A stretch of 5,916 nucleotides of DNA from SVFI01 sp045588655 (GCA_045588655.1 JAZNEP010000052.1:1-5916), one strand, 5' to 3'. Counted from the stretch's first letter, positions 1 through 5,326 are shown. The notes: generated by a model from the sequence alone, not told the origin. Made by a program: numbers and translations.

Positions 1-281
1 CTATTAAGTCAATCAAAGCAGGAAGCAAATCATTTGTTGTGAAGTGGAAAAAGAAGACCAAAGAGGTCACAGGATATGAAATCCAGTATTCTACTTCAAA
101 AACCTTTAAAAAAGGAACGAAAACGTTAAGGGTCAAATCAGCAAAGAAAACGTCTGCGACGATCCGTAAGCTGAAAGGAAAGAAGAAATATTATGTAAGA
201 ATCCGTACTTACAAGAAAGTAGGAAGTAAAAAGTATTATTCGAAATGGTCGGCAAAGAAATCTGTGACGACAAAGAAATAA
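1..281 (+). CDS. C-terminal fragment of a secreted/surface protein with a fibronectin type III-like domain
   Basis: The reading frame is open from the left edge (first full codon at position 3) to a TAA at 279-281, so this is the 3' end of a larger gene. The GTG at 39 is only an internal Val codon, with no ribosome binding site. About 92 residues are visible and form one fibronectin type III-like beta-sandwich: a 'VVKWKK' strand, then 'GYEIQYSTSKTF', then 'YYVRIRTYKKVGSKKYYSKWS', and a short Lys-rich end. This Lys/Tyr/Ser-rich type of FnIII repeat is common at the C-terminus of exported multidomain proteins of Lachnospiraceae and relatives, where it acts as a spacer or a carbohydrate/cell-surface-binding module. 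No LPXTG sorting signal or membrane segment follows the domain. The catalytic or main part lies outside the window, so the function of the whole protein cannot be given. The gene is followed by a strong terminator. Confidence 0.8.
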   Translation, partial: IKSIKAGSKSFVVKWKKKTKEVTGYEIQYSTSKTFKKGTKTLRVKSAKKTSATIRKLKGKKKYYVRIRTYKKVGSKKYYSKWSAKKSVTTKK

Positions 282-322
282 TCATCATTCTTATCAACAA
301 AATTATATTCTGTATTAAAATT

Positions 323-388
323 AGAGACTTATATTGTTATATCTGTTGTCCTATAGACGAAAGATATAGTAATATAAGTCTCTTTTTT
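323..388 (+). terminator. Rho-independent terminator, possibly bidirectional
   Basis: A long inverted repeat pairs 323-344 with 362-383. The arms are 22 nt with only two non-matching positions, and the loop of 17 nt contains a further small GTC/GAC pairing. A run of six T follows at 383-388. It lies about 40 nt after the stop of the fibronectin III-domain gene and ends that transcript. The flank on the other side is also A/T-rich (it reads CTAATTTTAAT on the - strand), so the same hairpin may end the converging repressor transcript from the right. The stem is AT-rich but very long. Confidence 0.85.
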
Positions 389-448
389 GAAGTAAATGTC
401 GTTTCAATCATGTAGTCATTTATATTTATATAATGAATTTACGCAAAT

Positions 449-775
449 CTATTTATTATGCTCGTCTCTGTGTTTGTATATCAGATATGCGATATATTTT
501 CTTAATTCTTCTTCTTCGCTTTTAGGAAAATTTTGAGGTAGTTTAATCAGATTAAATTTATTTTTATAGGCGTTTGGGATATCGGTCACGCCCAATAAAT
601 AATCGATTGATACATCAAAAAATTTTGCAAGAATAATTTTTATTTCATCCGGTGGCTCGGATCTTCCACGTTCATAGGAAGAAATGGAATGTTTATTGAT
701 ATTAAGCAAATCACCTAATTCGTCCTGAGACAATCCTTTGTCTTTGCGCAAATCGTAAAGACGTTCACCTATCAA
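449..775 (-). CDS. XRE-family helix-turn-helix transcriptional repressor
   Basis: This 108-aa cytoplasmic DNA-binding protein has an N-terminal HTH_3 (lambda Cro/CI-type) domain at about residues 4-62. It begins MIGERLYDLRKDKGLSQDEL, has the recognition-helix region 'NINKHSISSYERGRSEP', and ends the domain with the usual 'FFDVSIDYLLG' helix. Residues 63-108 form a short tail with a charged amphipathic helix (about 86-104), probably for dimerisation; there is no peptidase or effector domain. The start is TTG at 775-773, chosen because it gives the standard XRE N-terminus and has an AGGTG ribosome binding site 5 nt upstream (781-785). The gene lies 122 nt downstream of maf on the same strand but has its own candidate promoter with a dyad inside it, which suggests autorepression. 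Other targets cannot be read from the window. Family assignment is firm; the regulon is unknown. Confidence 0.9.
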   Translation of the reverse strand: MIGERLYDLRKDKGLSQDELGDLLNINKHSISSYERGRSEPPDEIKIILAKFFDVSIDYLLGVTDIPNAYKNKFNLIKLPQNFPKSEEEELRKYIAYLIYKHRDEHNK

Positions 776-819
776 ACAATCACCTGCCTTTTTTTATATT
801 ATAAGGTAAAAAAGCTTAA

Positions 820-848
820 AATATAAAAATTAGACAATTAGTCTACAA
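820..848 (-). promoter_or_regulatory. Candidate promoter of the XRE repressor gene
   Basis: On the - strand a -35-like TTGTAG (843-848) and a -10-like TATATT (820-825) are separated by exactly 17 nt. A second -10-like TATAAT lies nearer the gene (within about 797-806) but lacks a good -35 partner. The 15-bp dyad at 831-845 fills most of the spacer and touches the -35 box, as expected for an autorepressor operator. The promoter is inferred from sequence only. Confidence 0.45.
831..845. promoter_or_regulatory. Perfect 15-bp dyad, probable operator of the XRE repressor
   Basis: TAGAC-N5-GTCTA is a perfect inverted repeat with 5-bp arms. Its left half with flank (TAGACAAT) recurs at 860-867, 29 bp away, giving three half-sites in front of the repressor gene. 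The size and symmetry suit a dimer of an HTH_3 protein, and the place inside a promoter spacer suits repression. Alternatively, on the - strand the dyad followed by ATTTTTA could act as a weak terminator for maf, but a 5-bp stem is poor for that. Confidence 0.5.
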
Positions 849-859
849 ATTAAGAAAAC

Positions 860-874
860 TAGACAATATGTGGC
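860..874. promoter_or_regulatory. Possible second, degenerate operator half-site
   Basis: TAGACAAT at 860-867 exactly repeats the left half of the dyad at 831-838. Its right half (GTGGC) keeps only two of the five symmetrical bases. It may be a weaker, cooperative site for the same repressor. Confidence 0.3.
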
Positions 875-897
875 ATAAATGATGTGTTTGTTGTAAC

Positions 898-1494
898 TTA
901 AATAAGATCCAAGGATTTTAGAGCTTCGTACAGCTTGTTGAGAGGCAGTCCGACTACGTTAAAGTAGTCGCCCTTTAAGCCTGAAATATGACGACTGAAA
1001 TATCCTTGGATACCATAACTTCCCGCCTTATCATATGGTTCAGAGGTATTTAAATATGCTTCGATTTCAGAATCGCTCAGTGTGCTGACTGCGACCTTGG
1101 TAAGGCAATAAAAATTGCGTACGAATTGCTGGTTGCTGCGTTGAACAACGAAAGAAATACCGGTATAAACTTCGTGCTCTTTTCCGGACAGGGAGCTTAT
1201 CATATGAAAAGCATCCTCTTTGTCACGCGGTTTTCCAAGAATTTGCCCTTCGTGATAGACAATAGTGTCTGCACCGATAATCAGACGGTTGGAAGAGATG
1301 TCTGAGGACTCATTTAATGGGTAATGTTGCGCAACATCGATAGCTTTTTGTTCTGCGAGATCCATAACATATTGCTGTGGAGAACGAAAAACTGCAACTT
1401 CGTCACAAGTGGATGTATGGACTGTGAAATCTGTGAAAATATTTTTAAGTAATTCCTGTCGCCTAGGAGAGGCGGAAGCTAAAATAATCTGCAT
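898..1494 (-). CDS. maf: Maf-family nucleoside triphosphate pyrophosphatase (dTTP/UTP type)
   Basis: This 198-aa cytoplasmic house-cleaning enzyme hydrolyses nucleoside triphosphates, including modified ones, to the monophosphate and pyrophosphate. It also has an old, less defined link to septum formation. The Maf signatures are all visible: the N-terminal 'ILASASPRRQELL' loop (residues 4-16), 'GADTIV' with the probable catalytic Asp76, 'GKPRD' (87-91), 'DKAGSYGIQG' (155-164) and 'GDYFNVVGLPL' (175-185). The 'GIQG' Gln and the general pattern resemble the E. coli YhdE subgroup (dTTP/UTP) rather than the YceF subgroup (m7GTP); this substrate call is inference. The start is ATG 1494, because AAGGAG lies 7 nt upstream (1502-1507) and the family N-terminus begins exactly there. 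The frame stays open to a TTG at 1566, but that would add 24 unconserved residues across the ribosome binding site. Length matches the family (about 190-200 aa). The gene is divergent from the GGDEF gene. Confidence 0.95.
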   Translation of the reverse strand: MQIILASASPRRQELLKNIFTDFTVHTSTCDEVAVFRSPQQYVMDLAEQKAIDVAQHYPLNESSDISSNRLIIGADTIVYHEGQILGKPRDKEDAFHMISSLSGKEHEVYTGISFVVQRSNQQFVRNFYCLTKVAVSTLSDSEIEAYLNTSEPYDKAGSYGIQGYFSRHISGLKGDYFNVVGLPLNKLYEALKSLDLI

Positions 1495-1501
1495 AATATT
1501 T

Positions 1502-1507
1502 CTCCTT
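1502..1507 (-). promoter_or_regulatory. Ribosome binding site that fixes the maf start
   Basis: AAGGAG on the - strand lies 7 nt before ATG 1494. It rules out the longer reading from the TTG at 1566, since that would place this site inside the coding region. Confidence 0.85.
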
Positions 1508-1519
1508 TTATATGACATA

Positions 1520-1533
1520 GTATGTTTGCATAC
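1520..1533. promoter_or_regulatory. Perfect inverted repeat upstream of maf, possible operator
   Basis: GTATG-TTTG-CATAC is a perfect dyad with 5-bp arms, lying 26 nt before the maf start and just downstream of its candidate -10 box. Its place near the expected transcription start suits a repressor site, though it could also form a small hairpin in the maf leader. No regulator can be assigned. Confidence 0.35.
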
Positions 1534-1537
1534 AATA

Positions 1538-1566
1538 ATCCTATATATAAAATTAGATTTAATCAA
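1538..1566 (-). promoter_or_regulatory. Candidate maf promoter
   Basis: On the - strand TTGATT (1561-1566) and TAGGAT (1538-1543) are 17 nt apart, with an A/T-rich spacer. The -10 box matches the TATAAT consensus at only four of six positions. It stands back to back with the + strand promoter at 1585-1612. Confidence 0.35.
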
Positions 1567-1584
1567 ACATTTCTTTCACAAATA

Positions 1585-1612
1585 TTGAAAAAACCCCCAA
1601 TTGTATTATAAT
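1585..1612 (+). promoter_or_regulatory. Sigma-A type promoter for the GGDEF-sirtuin genes
   Basis: TTGAAA (1585-1590) and a perfect TATAAT (1607-1612) are separated by 16 nt. Transcription would start near 1619, leaving a leader of about 37 nt before the GTG start at 1656. No second dyad or riboswitch-like structure is visible in the leader. Confidence 0.75.
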
Positions 1613-1641
1613 TATAGTAACTGATGTTTCGTAGTAAATGC

Positions 1642-1647
1642 AAGGAG
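1642..1647 (+). promoter_or_regulatory. Ribosome binding site that fixes a GTG start
   Basis: AAGGAG lies 8 nt before GTG 1656. An in-frame ATG at 1638 comes before this site and has no ribosome binding site of its own, so GTG is the better start. Confidence 0.8.
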
Positions 1648-1655
1648 ATAAAATA

Positions 1656-3980
1656 GTGGGTAAGAGAAGGTTAAATATTGCATTGCTTGTTAGCGAGATG
1701 GAAGACGGTTTTGTATCGGGATTTTGTGAAGGGGCGATTTCGGCGGCAGAAGAGATAGATGCGAATCTATATATTTTCCCCGGAAGATATTTTGATGCGC
1801 ATTTTTATGATTTGTATCGTACCAGATATGATTATCAGTTTAACAGTCTGTTCGAGTATGCCAGACTGTCTGATTTTGATGTGTTTATAGTGACGTTGGG
1901 AACGATTGCTGTCAATATCGGAATCGAAAAAAGATTGGAATTTTTAAAAAAATTTGACAAGCCGATTATTGTTGTGGCGGCAAAAACAGAGGGCTATGTC
2001 AATGTATTATATGATAATAAGACGGGATTTAAAAAGGCAATACAGCATCTGATTACAGAGCATAAATGCGAGAGATTTGGGTTTGTTAGTGGGCCGGTAA
2101 CGAGTGAAGATGCACAGGAAAGACTGGATGCTTACAAAGAAGTGCTGGACGAAAATCGCATTCCGGTAAATGAAGATGCAATTGTTTATGGAAATTTTTC
2201 TGAGTATAGTGAAGAAGAAGTACGTGAGTTAATGGATAAAAATCCAAATCTGGATGCAATTGTTTTTGCAAATGACAGAATGGTAATTGGCGGATACAGG
2301 GTGTTTAAAGAACGGGGGATAACCGTGGGAGAGGATATCTCTGTGATTGGCTTTGATGATGCACCTTGTGCAGTGATGCTGGAGCCGAATGTTTCCACGG
2401 TAAAAGCAGATCCGGGAGATTTGGCATATCAGGCTATTATTAACATAGAAGAGGTATTTGCCGGAAACATAAGTGAGATAGTAGTATCCTCATCACCGGT
2501 CTATAGGGAGTCGTGTGGATGCAGCAAAGGATTTGAAGTATGTACCAGGATTTTGCCGCAAGACTTGATTGACAAAACAAAAATGACTCAGGTTTTAGAT
2601 CAAATATATCTGTTTTTGTTTGAGAAAGCTCAAAATCAAGTGGGAAATACTCGGATAAAAGAAAAAATTGCTCAGTACTATCTCCATGTCCACGAAAAAA
2701 TGGCCGCAAAACCATTCAGTGATGAAACATTGGACGAGATGTTAAAAATAATGCGTAGCATTTTACGAATGGAATTATCTCCGTACACAGATATTTCAAG
2801 TGTGATGTTACTTTATACAGAGATGTATAATGTGCTTAAGGAATTGACAGAATCTGAGAGTGACAGGAGAAGGTTATCTGAAACATATAGTAAGCTTTAT
2901 TTGGATTATGCGACTTATGTAGAGAAGGTTGGGCAGACAAAAGAGAATGAGGTAGATTGGCTCAATTATATTACAACAACATTTACGCGTGATTTGATGA
3001 ATTATTCCATTGGAGATGGCAGAGCATATTTTTCAATTATGGAAAAATTGGAGAAGTTGTATTATAAGAGCGCATACTTGTGTCTGTTTGAGGAAAAACT
3101 GATTCATCCCAATGGGGTGCCTCTGGATGTACCAAAGAGTATTCAGCTAAAGGCTTACCTCGAGAATGGGAAGAAGGGTTGTCCGGAGAGTGAAAATCAG
3201 ACTTACGATATGAAAAATGTCGCGTTGAAGTTGTATGCAAATCGTGAACAACGCGTTACGGTTATGGTTACATTACTGTTTTCAGCTTTGGAGCAATATG
3301 GTCTGTTTGTGAGTGAAATTGATAAACAGTATTTGCACTATTCTACACCGATTAGTTATCAGCTGAGTGCAACCGTTAAGACGATGGATTTGTTGAAAGA
3401 AAATGAAGACATCATGGTACAGCTTAAAAGGAGTTTTGCAGAAATTCGGCAAAAAAATAACATACTTGATGAGATGTCCAAATCGGATGAATTAACGAGG
3501 ATATATAATCGAAGAGGTTTTCAGACGACGGTACAGCATCAGATTGTGGATCCGTTCAATAAAGGGCGTAAGGCGATAGTTGTTTATGCGGATATGAATA
3601 ATTTGAAGGTAATCAATGATCAGTTCGGCCACGAAGAGGGAGACTACTCACTTCGTCTGATTGCTGAAATATTAAAAAAAGCATTTGCAGAGAACGGAAT
3701 CGTGGGACGATACGGCGGAGACGAATTTGTTGCATTTTCATTTGTAACAGAAAACAATGCGATTAAAGATATTCGAAAGAAAATAGCTCAGATTACCAAA
3801 GAAATGAATGAAGGAAACGGTAAGACGTATTATGTTTGTATGAGCGTCGGTGCATGTGAATTTGAATGTGAAGAGGACGTTGATATTCAGGAGCTTATGG
3901 TAAAGGCAGATGTTGACCTTTATATTGAGAAAAAACATAAACGATGCAATGTTCTGAAAAATGAAGATGAGGCGATATAG
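1656..3980 (+). CDS. LacI-type ligand-binding domain fused to a GGDEF diguanylate cyclase
   Basis: This 774-aa protein probably makes cyclic di-GMP from two GTP under control of a small ligand. Residues about 6-290 are a LacI/GalR-type (Peripla_BP_3) sensor without its DNA-binding helix-turn-helix, seen in 'FVSGPVTSEDAQERLDAYKEVL', 'DAIVFANDRMVIGGYRVFKE' and 'DISVIGFDDAP', closing with a Cys motif 'ESCGC' (about 285-289). Residues 300-440 look helical; about 445-570 look alpha/beta, perhaps GAF-like ('EQYGLFVSEID'). A coiled-coil linker (about 575-608) leads to the GGDEF domain: 'DELTRIYNRRGF' (611-622), metal-binding 'ADMNNLKVINDQFGH', and intact GGDEF at 687-691. The usual RxxD inhibitory site is absent. 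There is no signal peptide or membrane segment, so it should be cytosolic and sense an intracellular metabolite, probably a sugar. The start is GTG, set by AAGGAG 8 nt upstream. Its TAG directly abuts the sirtuin ATG. Domain calls at both ends are firm; ligand and targets are unknown. Confidence 0.92.
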   Translation: MGKRRLNIALLVSEMEDGFVSGFCEGAISAAEEIDANLYIFPGRYFDAHFYDLYRTRYDYQFNSLFEYARLSDFDVFIVTLGTIAVNIGIEKRLEFLKKFDKPIIVVAAKTEGYVNVLYDNKTGFKKAIQHLITEHKCERFGFVSGPVTSEDAQERLDAYKEVLDENRIPVNEDAIVYGNFSEYSEEEVRELMDKNPNLDAIVFANDRMVIGGYRVFKERGITVGEDISVIGFDDAPCAVMLEPNVSTVKADPGDLAYQAIINIEEVFAGNISEIVVSSSPVYRESCGCSKGFEVCTRILPQDLIDKTKMTQVLDQIYLFLFEKAQNQVGNTRIKEKIAQYYLHVHEKMAAKPFSDETLDEMLKIMRSILRMELSPYTDISSVMLLYTEMYNVLKELTESESDRRRLSETYSKLYLDYATYVEKVGQTKENEVDWLNYITTTFTRDLMNYSIGDGRAYFSIMEKLEKLYYKSAYLCLFEEKLIHPNGVPLDVPKSIQLKAYLENGKKGCPESENQTYDMKNVALKLYANREQRVTVMVTLLFSALEQYGLFVSEIDKQYLHYSTPISYQLSATVKTMDLLKENEDIMVQLKRSFAEIRQKNNILDEMSKSDELTRIYNRRGFQTTVQHQIVDPFNKGRKAIVVYADMNNLKVINDQFGHEEGDYSLRLIAEILKKAFAENGIVGRYGGDEFVAFSFVTENNAIKDIRKKIAQITKEMNEGNGKTYYVCMSVGACEFECEEDVDIQELMVKADVDLYIEKKHKRCNVLKNEDEAI

Positions 3981-4712
3981 ATGGAACAACTGAAAAAGCT
4001 GCAGGAATGGATAAACGAATGCTCCAGGATTGTGTTTTTCGGTGGAGCGGGTGTTTCCACAGAGAGCGGGATCCCGGATTTTAGAAGTGTGGACGGACTA
4101 TATAATCAAACTTATGATTATCCGCCGGAAACGATACTTAGTCATACGTTTTTTATGAATAAAACGAAAGAGTTTTATAGGTTTTACAAAGATAAAATGC
4201 TCTGTTTGGGGGCACAGCCCAATGCAGCGCACAAGAAGCTGGCTCAGCTTGAGAAAGCTGGGAAATTAAAGGCGGTTGTCACACAAAATATTGATGGATT
4301 GCACCAGGCGGCTGGGAGTAAGAAGGTGTTGGAGCTTCATGGCAGTGTACTACGTAATTACTGCATGAGATGTGGTAAACATCATGAAGCGCAGTATGTT
4401 TTAGAAAGCTCCGGTATCCCGATTTGTGAGTGTGGCGGAACGATAAAACCGGATGTTGTATTGTACGAAGAAGGGCTGGATGACAGTGTTATTTCTGAAT
4501 CGATTCGATGCATTCGGGAAGCAGATATGCTGATCATTGGAGGTACGTCTTTGGCAGTATATCCGGCGGCTGGTTTGATTGATTATTATCAAGGGAATAA
4601 ACTGGTGTTGATGAATAAAACGCCGACACCGCGTGATGCGATGGCTGATTTGATTGTCAGCGGAAGTATTGGCGAATTACTGGGACAGATTAGCGTATCG
4701 GGCGAGTCATAG
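3981..4712 (+). CDS. cobB: Sir2-family NAD-dependent protein deacylase (class U-like sirtuin)
   Basis: This 243-aa cytoplasmic enzyme removes acetyl groups from protein lysines, using NAD and yielding nicotinamide and O-acetyl-ADP-ribose. The NAD-binding fold shows 'GGAGVSTESGIPDFRS' (21-36), 'TQNIDGLH' (101-108) with catalytic His120 in 'LELHGS', 'GGTSLAVYPAAGL' (187-199) and 'LVLMNKTPTP'. The zinc module has four Cys at 128, 131, 149 and 151. The region 'EFYRFYKDK' resembles the Thermotoga maritima class U enzyme and lacks the Arg of the YxxR motif used for succinyl-lysine in class III sirtuins, so deacetylation is more likely than desuccinylation (inference). The ATG follows the previous stop with no gap; a GAGG within the end of the GGDEF gene (8 nt upstream) serves as ribosome binding site, so translation is probably coupled. 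Length is normal. The symbol cobB is used for bacterial sirtuins in general. Confidence 0.95.
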   Translation: MEQLKKLQEWINECSRIVFFGGAGVSTESGIPDFRSVDGLYNQTYDYPPETILSHTFFMNKTKEFYRFYKDKMLCLGAQPNAAHKKLAQLEKAGKLKAVVTQNIDGLHQAAGSKKVLELHGSVLRNYCMRCGKHHEAQYVLESSGIPICECGGTIKPDVVLYEEGLDDSVISESIRCIREADMLIIGGTSLAVYPAAGLIDYYQGNKLVLMNKTPTPRDAMADLIVSGSIGELLGQISVSGES

Positions 4713-4732
4713 AATAAAAAGAAGAGGCAAAA

Positions 4733-4915
4733 ATGGATTATCAGGTTGGAGATATTGTGACATTAAAGAAGCAGCATCCCTGTGGATCTAAACAATGGGA
4801 AATTCTACGAGTAGGTGCAGATTTTCGGCTGAAATGTATGGGATGCGGACATCAGATTATGATTGCGCGTAAGCAGGTGGAAAAAAGTACCAAAAACCTT
4901 GAAAAAAAGTCTTGA
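4733..4915 (+). CDS. DUF951 family small Cys-containing protein
   Basis: This 60-aa basic protein of unknown function belongs to the DUF951 family of Firmicutes. It shows the family pattern: 'YQVGDIVTLKKQHPCGSKQW' (3-22), 'VGADFRLKCMGCGHQIMIAR' (27-46) and a short Lys-rich tail. Cys17, Cys35 and Cys38 are conserved positions and might bind a metal or act in redox; neither is proven. The start ATG has a GAGG site 5 nt upstream, and the gene begins 20 nt after the sirtuin, probably on the same transcript. The family is often found just upstream of rpsF-ssb-rpsR in Firmicutes (as with yyzM in B. subtilis, from memory), and that order holds here. Its TGA overlaps the -35 box of the downstream promoter. 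Family call is good; function unknown. Confidence 0.88.
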   Translation: MDYQVGDIVTLKKQHPCGSKQWEILRVGADFRLKCMGCGHQIMIARKQVEKSTKNLEKKS

Positions 4916-4940
4916 AAAGAGTTTCTCCTTATGGTAACAT
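4912..4940 (+). promoter_or_regulatory. Promoter of the rpsF-ssb-rpsR operon
   Basis: TTGAAA (4912-4917) and TAACAT (4935-4940) are 17 nt apart, and the -10 is preceded by TGG, an extended -10 element. The -35 box overlaps the TGA of the DUF951 gene. Another TTGAAA lies at 4899-4904, and a TATAAT at 4958-4963 has no convincing -35. The leader from this promoter would be about 70 nt. Confidence 0.6.
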
Positions 4941-4966
4941 ATATTCTTGTGAAATAATATAATAAT

Positions 4967-5010
4967 TCCTTGTTTCTTCGCTAGCGAAGAGGCCAGAGAC
5001 CAAAAGGAGG
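4967..5010 (+). promoter_or_regulatory. rpsF leader hairpin, candidate S6:S18 autoregulatory element
   Basis: A 9-bp hairpin pairs 4972-4980 with 4985-4993 around a CTAG loop; its core is the perfect palindrome CTTCGCTAGCGAAG (4976-4989). An outer helix can form between TCCTT (4967-4971) and AAGGA (5004-5008) of the rpsF Shine-Dalgarno, leaving a 3' bulge (4994-5003). This helix-bulge-hairpin shape resembles the known S6:S18-binding leader in front of rpsF in many bacteria. However, the CCG that I recall as its hallmark is not present in this leader. No T-run follows, so it is not a terminator. Confidence 0.45.
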
Positions 5011-5017
5011 TAACAGC

Positions 5018-5308
5018 ATGAACAAATATGAATTAGCCGTTGCTGTAAGTGCAAAAATCGAAGACGACGAAAGAGCTGCTATCGTAGAGAAAGTTAAAGC
5101 TTATGTCGAGAGATTTGGTGGACAGATTACAAATGTTGATGAATGGGGTAAGAAAAGATTAGCTTACGAAGTTCAGCACATGAAAGAAGCGTTCTACTAT
5201 TTCATCCAGTTCGATGCAGCGCCAACAGCGCCAGCAGAAATTGAAAATCGTATTCGTATTATGGAAAATATCGTAAGATTTTTGTGCGTAAGACAGGACG
5301 AGGCATAA
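5018..5308 (+). CDS. rpsF: Small ribosomal subunit protein bS6
   Basis: This 96-aa protein of the 30S subunit platform binds 16S rRNA together with bS18. The family pattern is complete: 'NKYELAVAVSAKIEDDERAA' (2-21), 'FGGQITNVDEWGKKRLAYEV' (33-52), then 'EAFYYFIQFDAAPTAPAEIE' and 'NIVRFLCVRQDEA' at the end. Length fits Firmicutes bS6 (about 95 aa), without the acidic extension of E. coli. The start ATG has a strong AAGGAGG (5004-5010) with a 7-nt gap, part of which can pair in the leader hairpin. It is the first gene of the conserved rpsF-ssb-rpsR operon; ssb starts 18 nt downstream. Regulation by the S6:S18 complex through the leader is possible. Confidence 0.97.
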   Translation: MNKYELAVAVSAKIEDDERAAIVEKVKAYVERFGGQITNVDEWGKKRLAYEVQHMKEAFYYFIQFDAAPTAPAEIENRIRIMENIVRFLCVRQDEA

Positions 5309-5326
5309 GAAGAAAGTAGGAAAACT

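Noticed and set aside
39..281. An independent small gene starting at GTG 39
   Set aside because: The frame is open to the left edge, the residues before 39 continue the same fibronectin III-like strand, and no ribosome binding site precedes the GTG.
831..845. Dyad followed by ATTTTTA on the - strand as a maf terminator
   Set aside because: The stem is only 5 bp and mostly A/T, too weak for a convincing terminator; the operator reading fits better.
449..900. Sign of a prophage or integrative element around the XRE repressor
   Set aside because: No integrase, attachment-site repeat, excisionase or divergent early gene is present; the repressor stands alone beside core genes.
1591..1599. AAACCCCCA run in the divergent promoter as a special regulatory site
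   Set aside because: It is simply the spacer between good -35 and -10 boxes and shows no symmetry or repetition.
2086..2715. Open frames on the - strand within the GGDEF gene (2086-2271, 2186-2398, 2440-2715)
   Set aside because: They lie inside a well-supported gene on the + strand, have no ribosome binding sites or family-like sequence, and look like chance frames.
3738..3989. 83-aa open frame on the - strand across the end of the GGDEF domain
   Set aside because: It is antisense to the conserved GGDEF domain, rich in Phe/Ile from complementary codons, and shows no recognisable signal.
4976..4989. Perfect palindrome CTTCGCTAGCGAAG read as a terminator
   Set aside because: No T-run follows and the rpsF Shine-Dalgarno comes 15 nt later, so a leader structure is more likely than termination.
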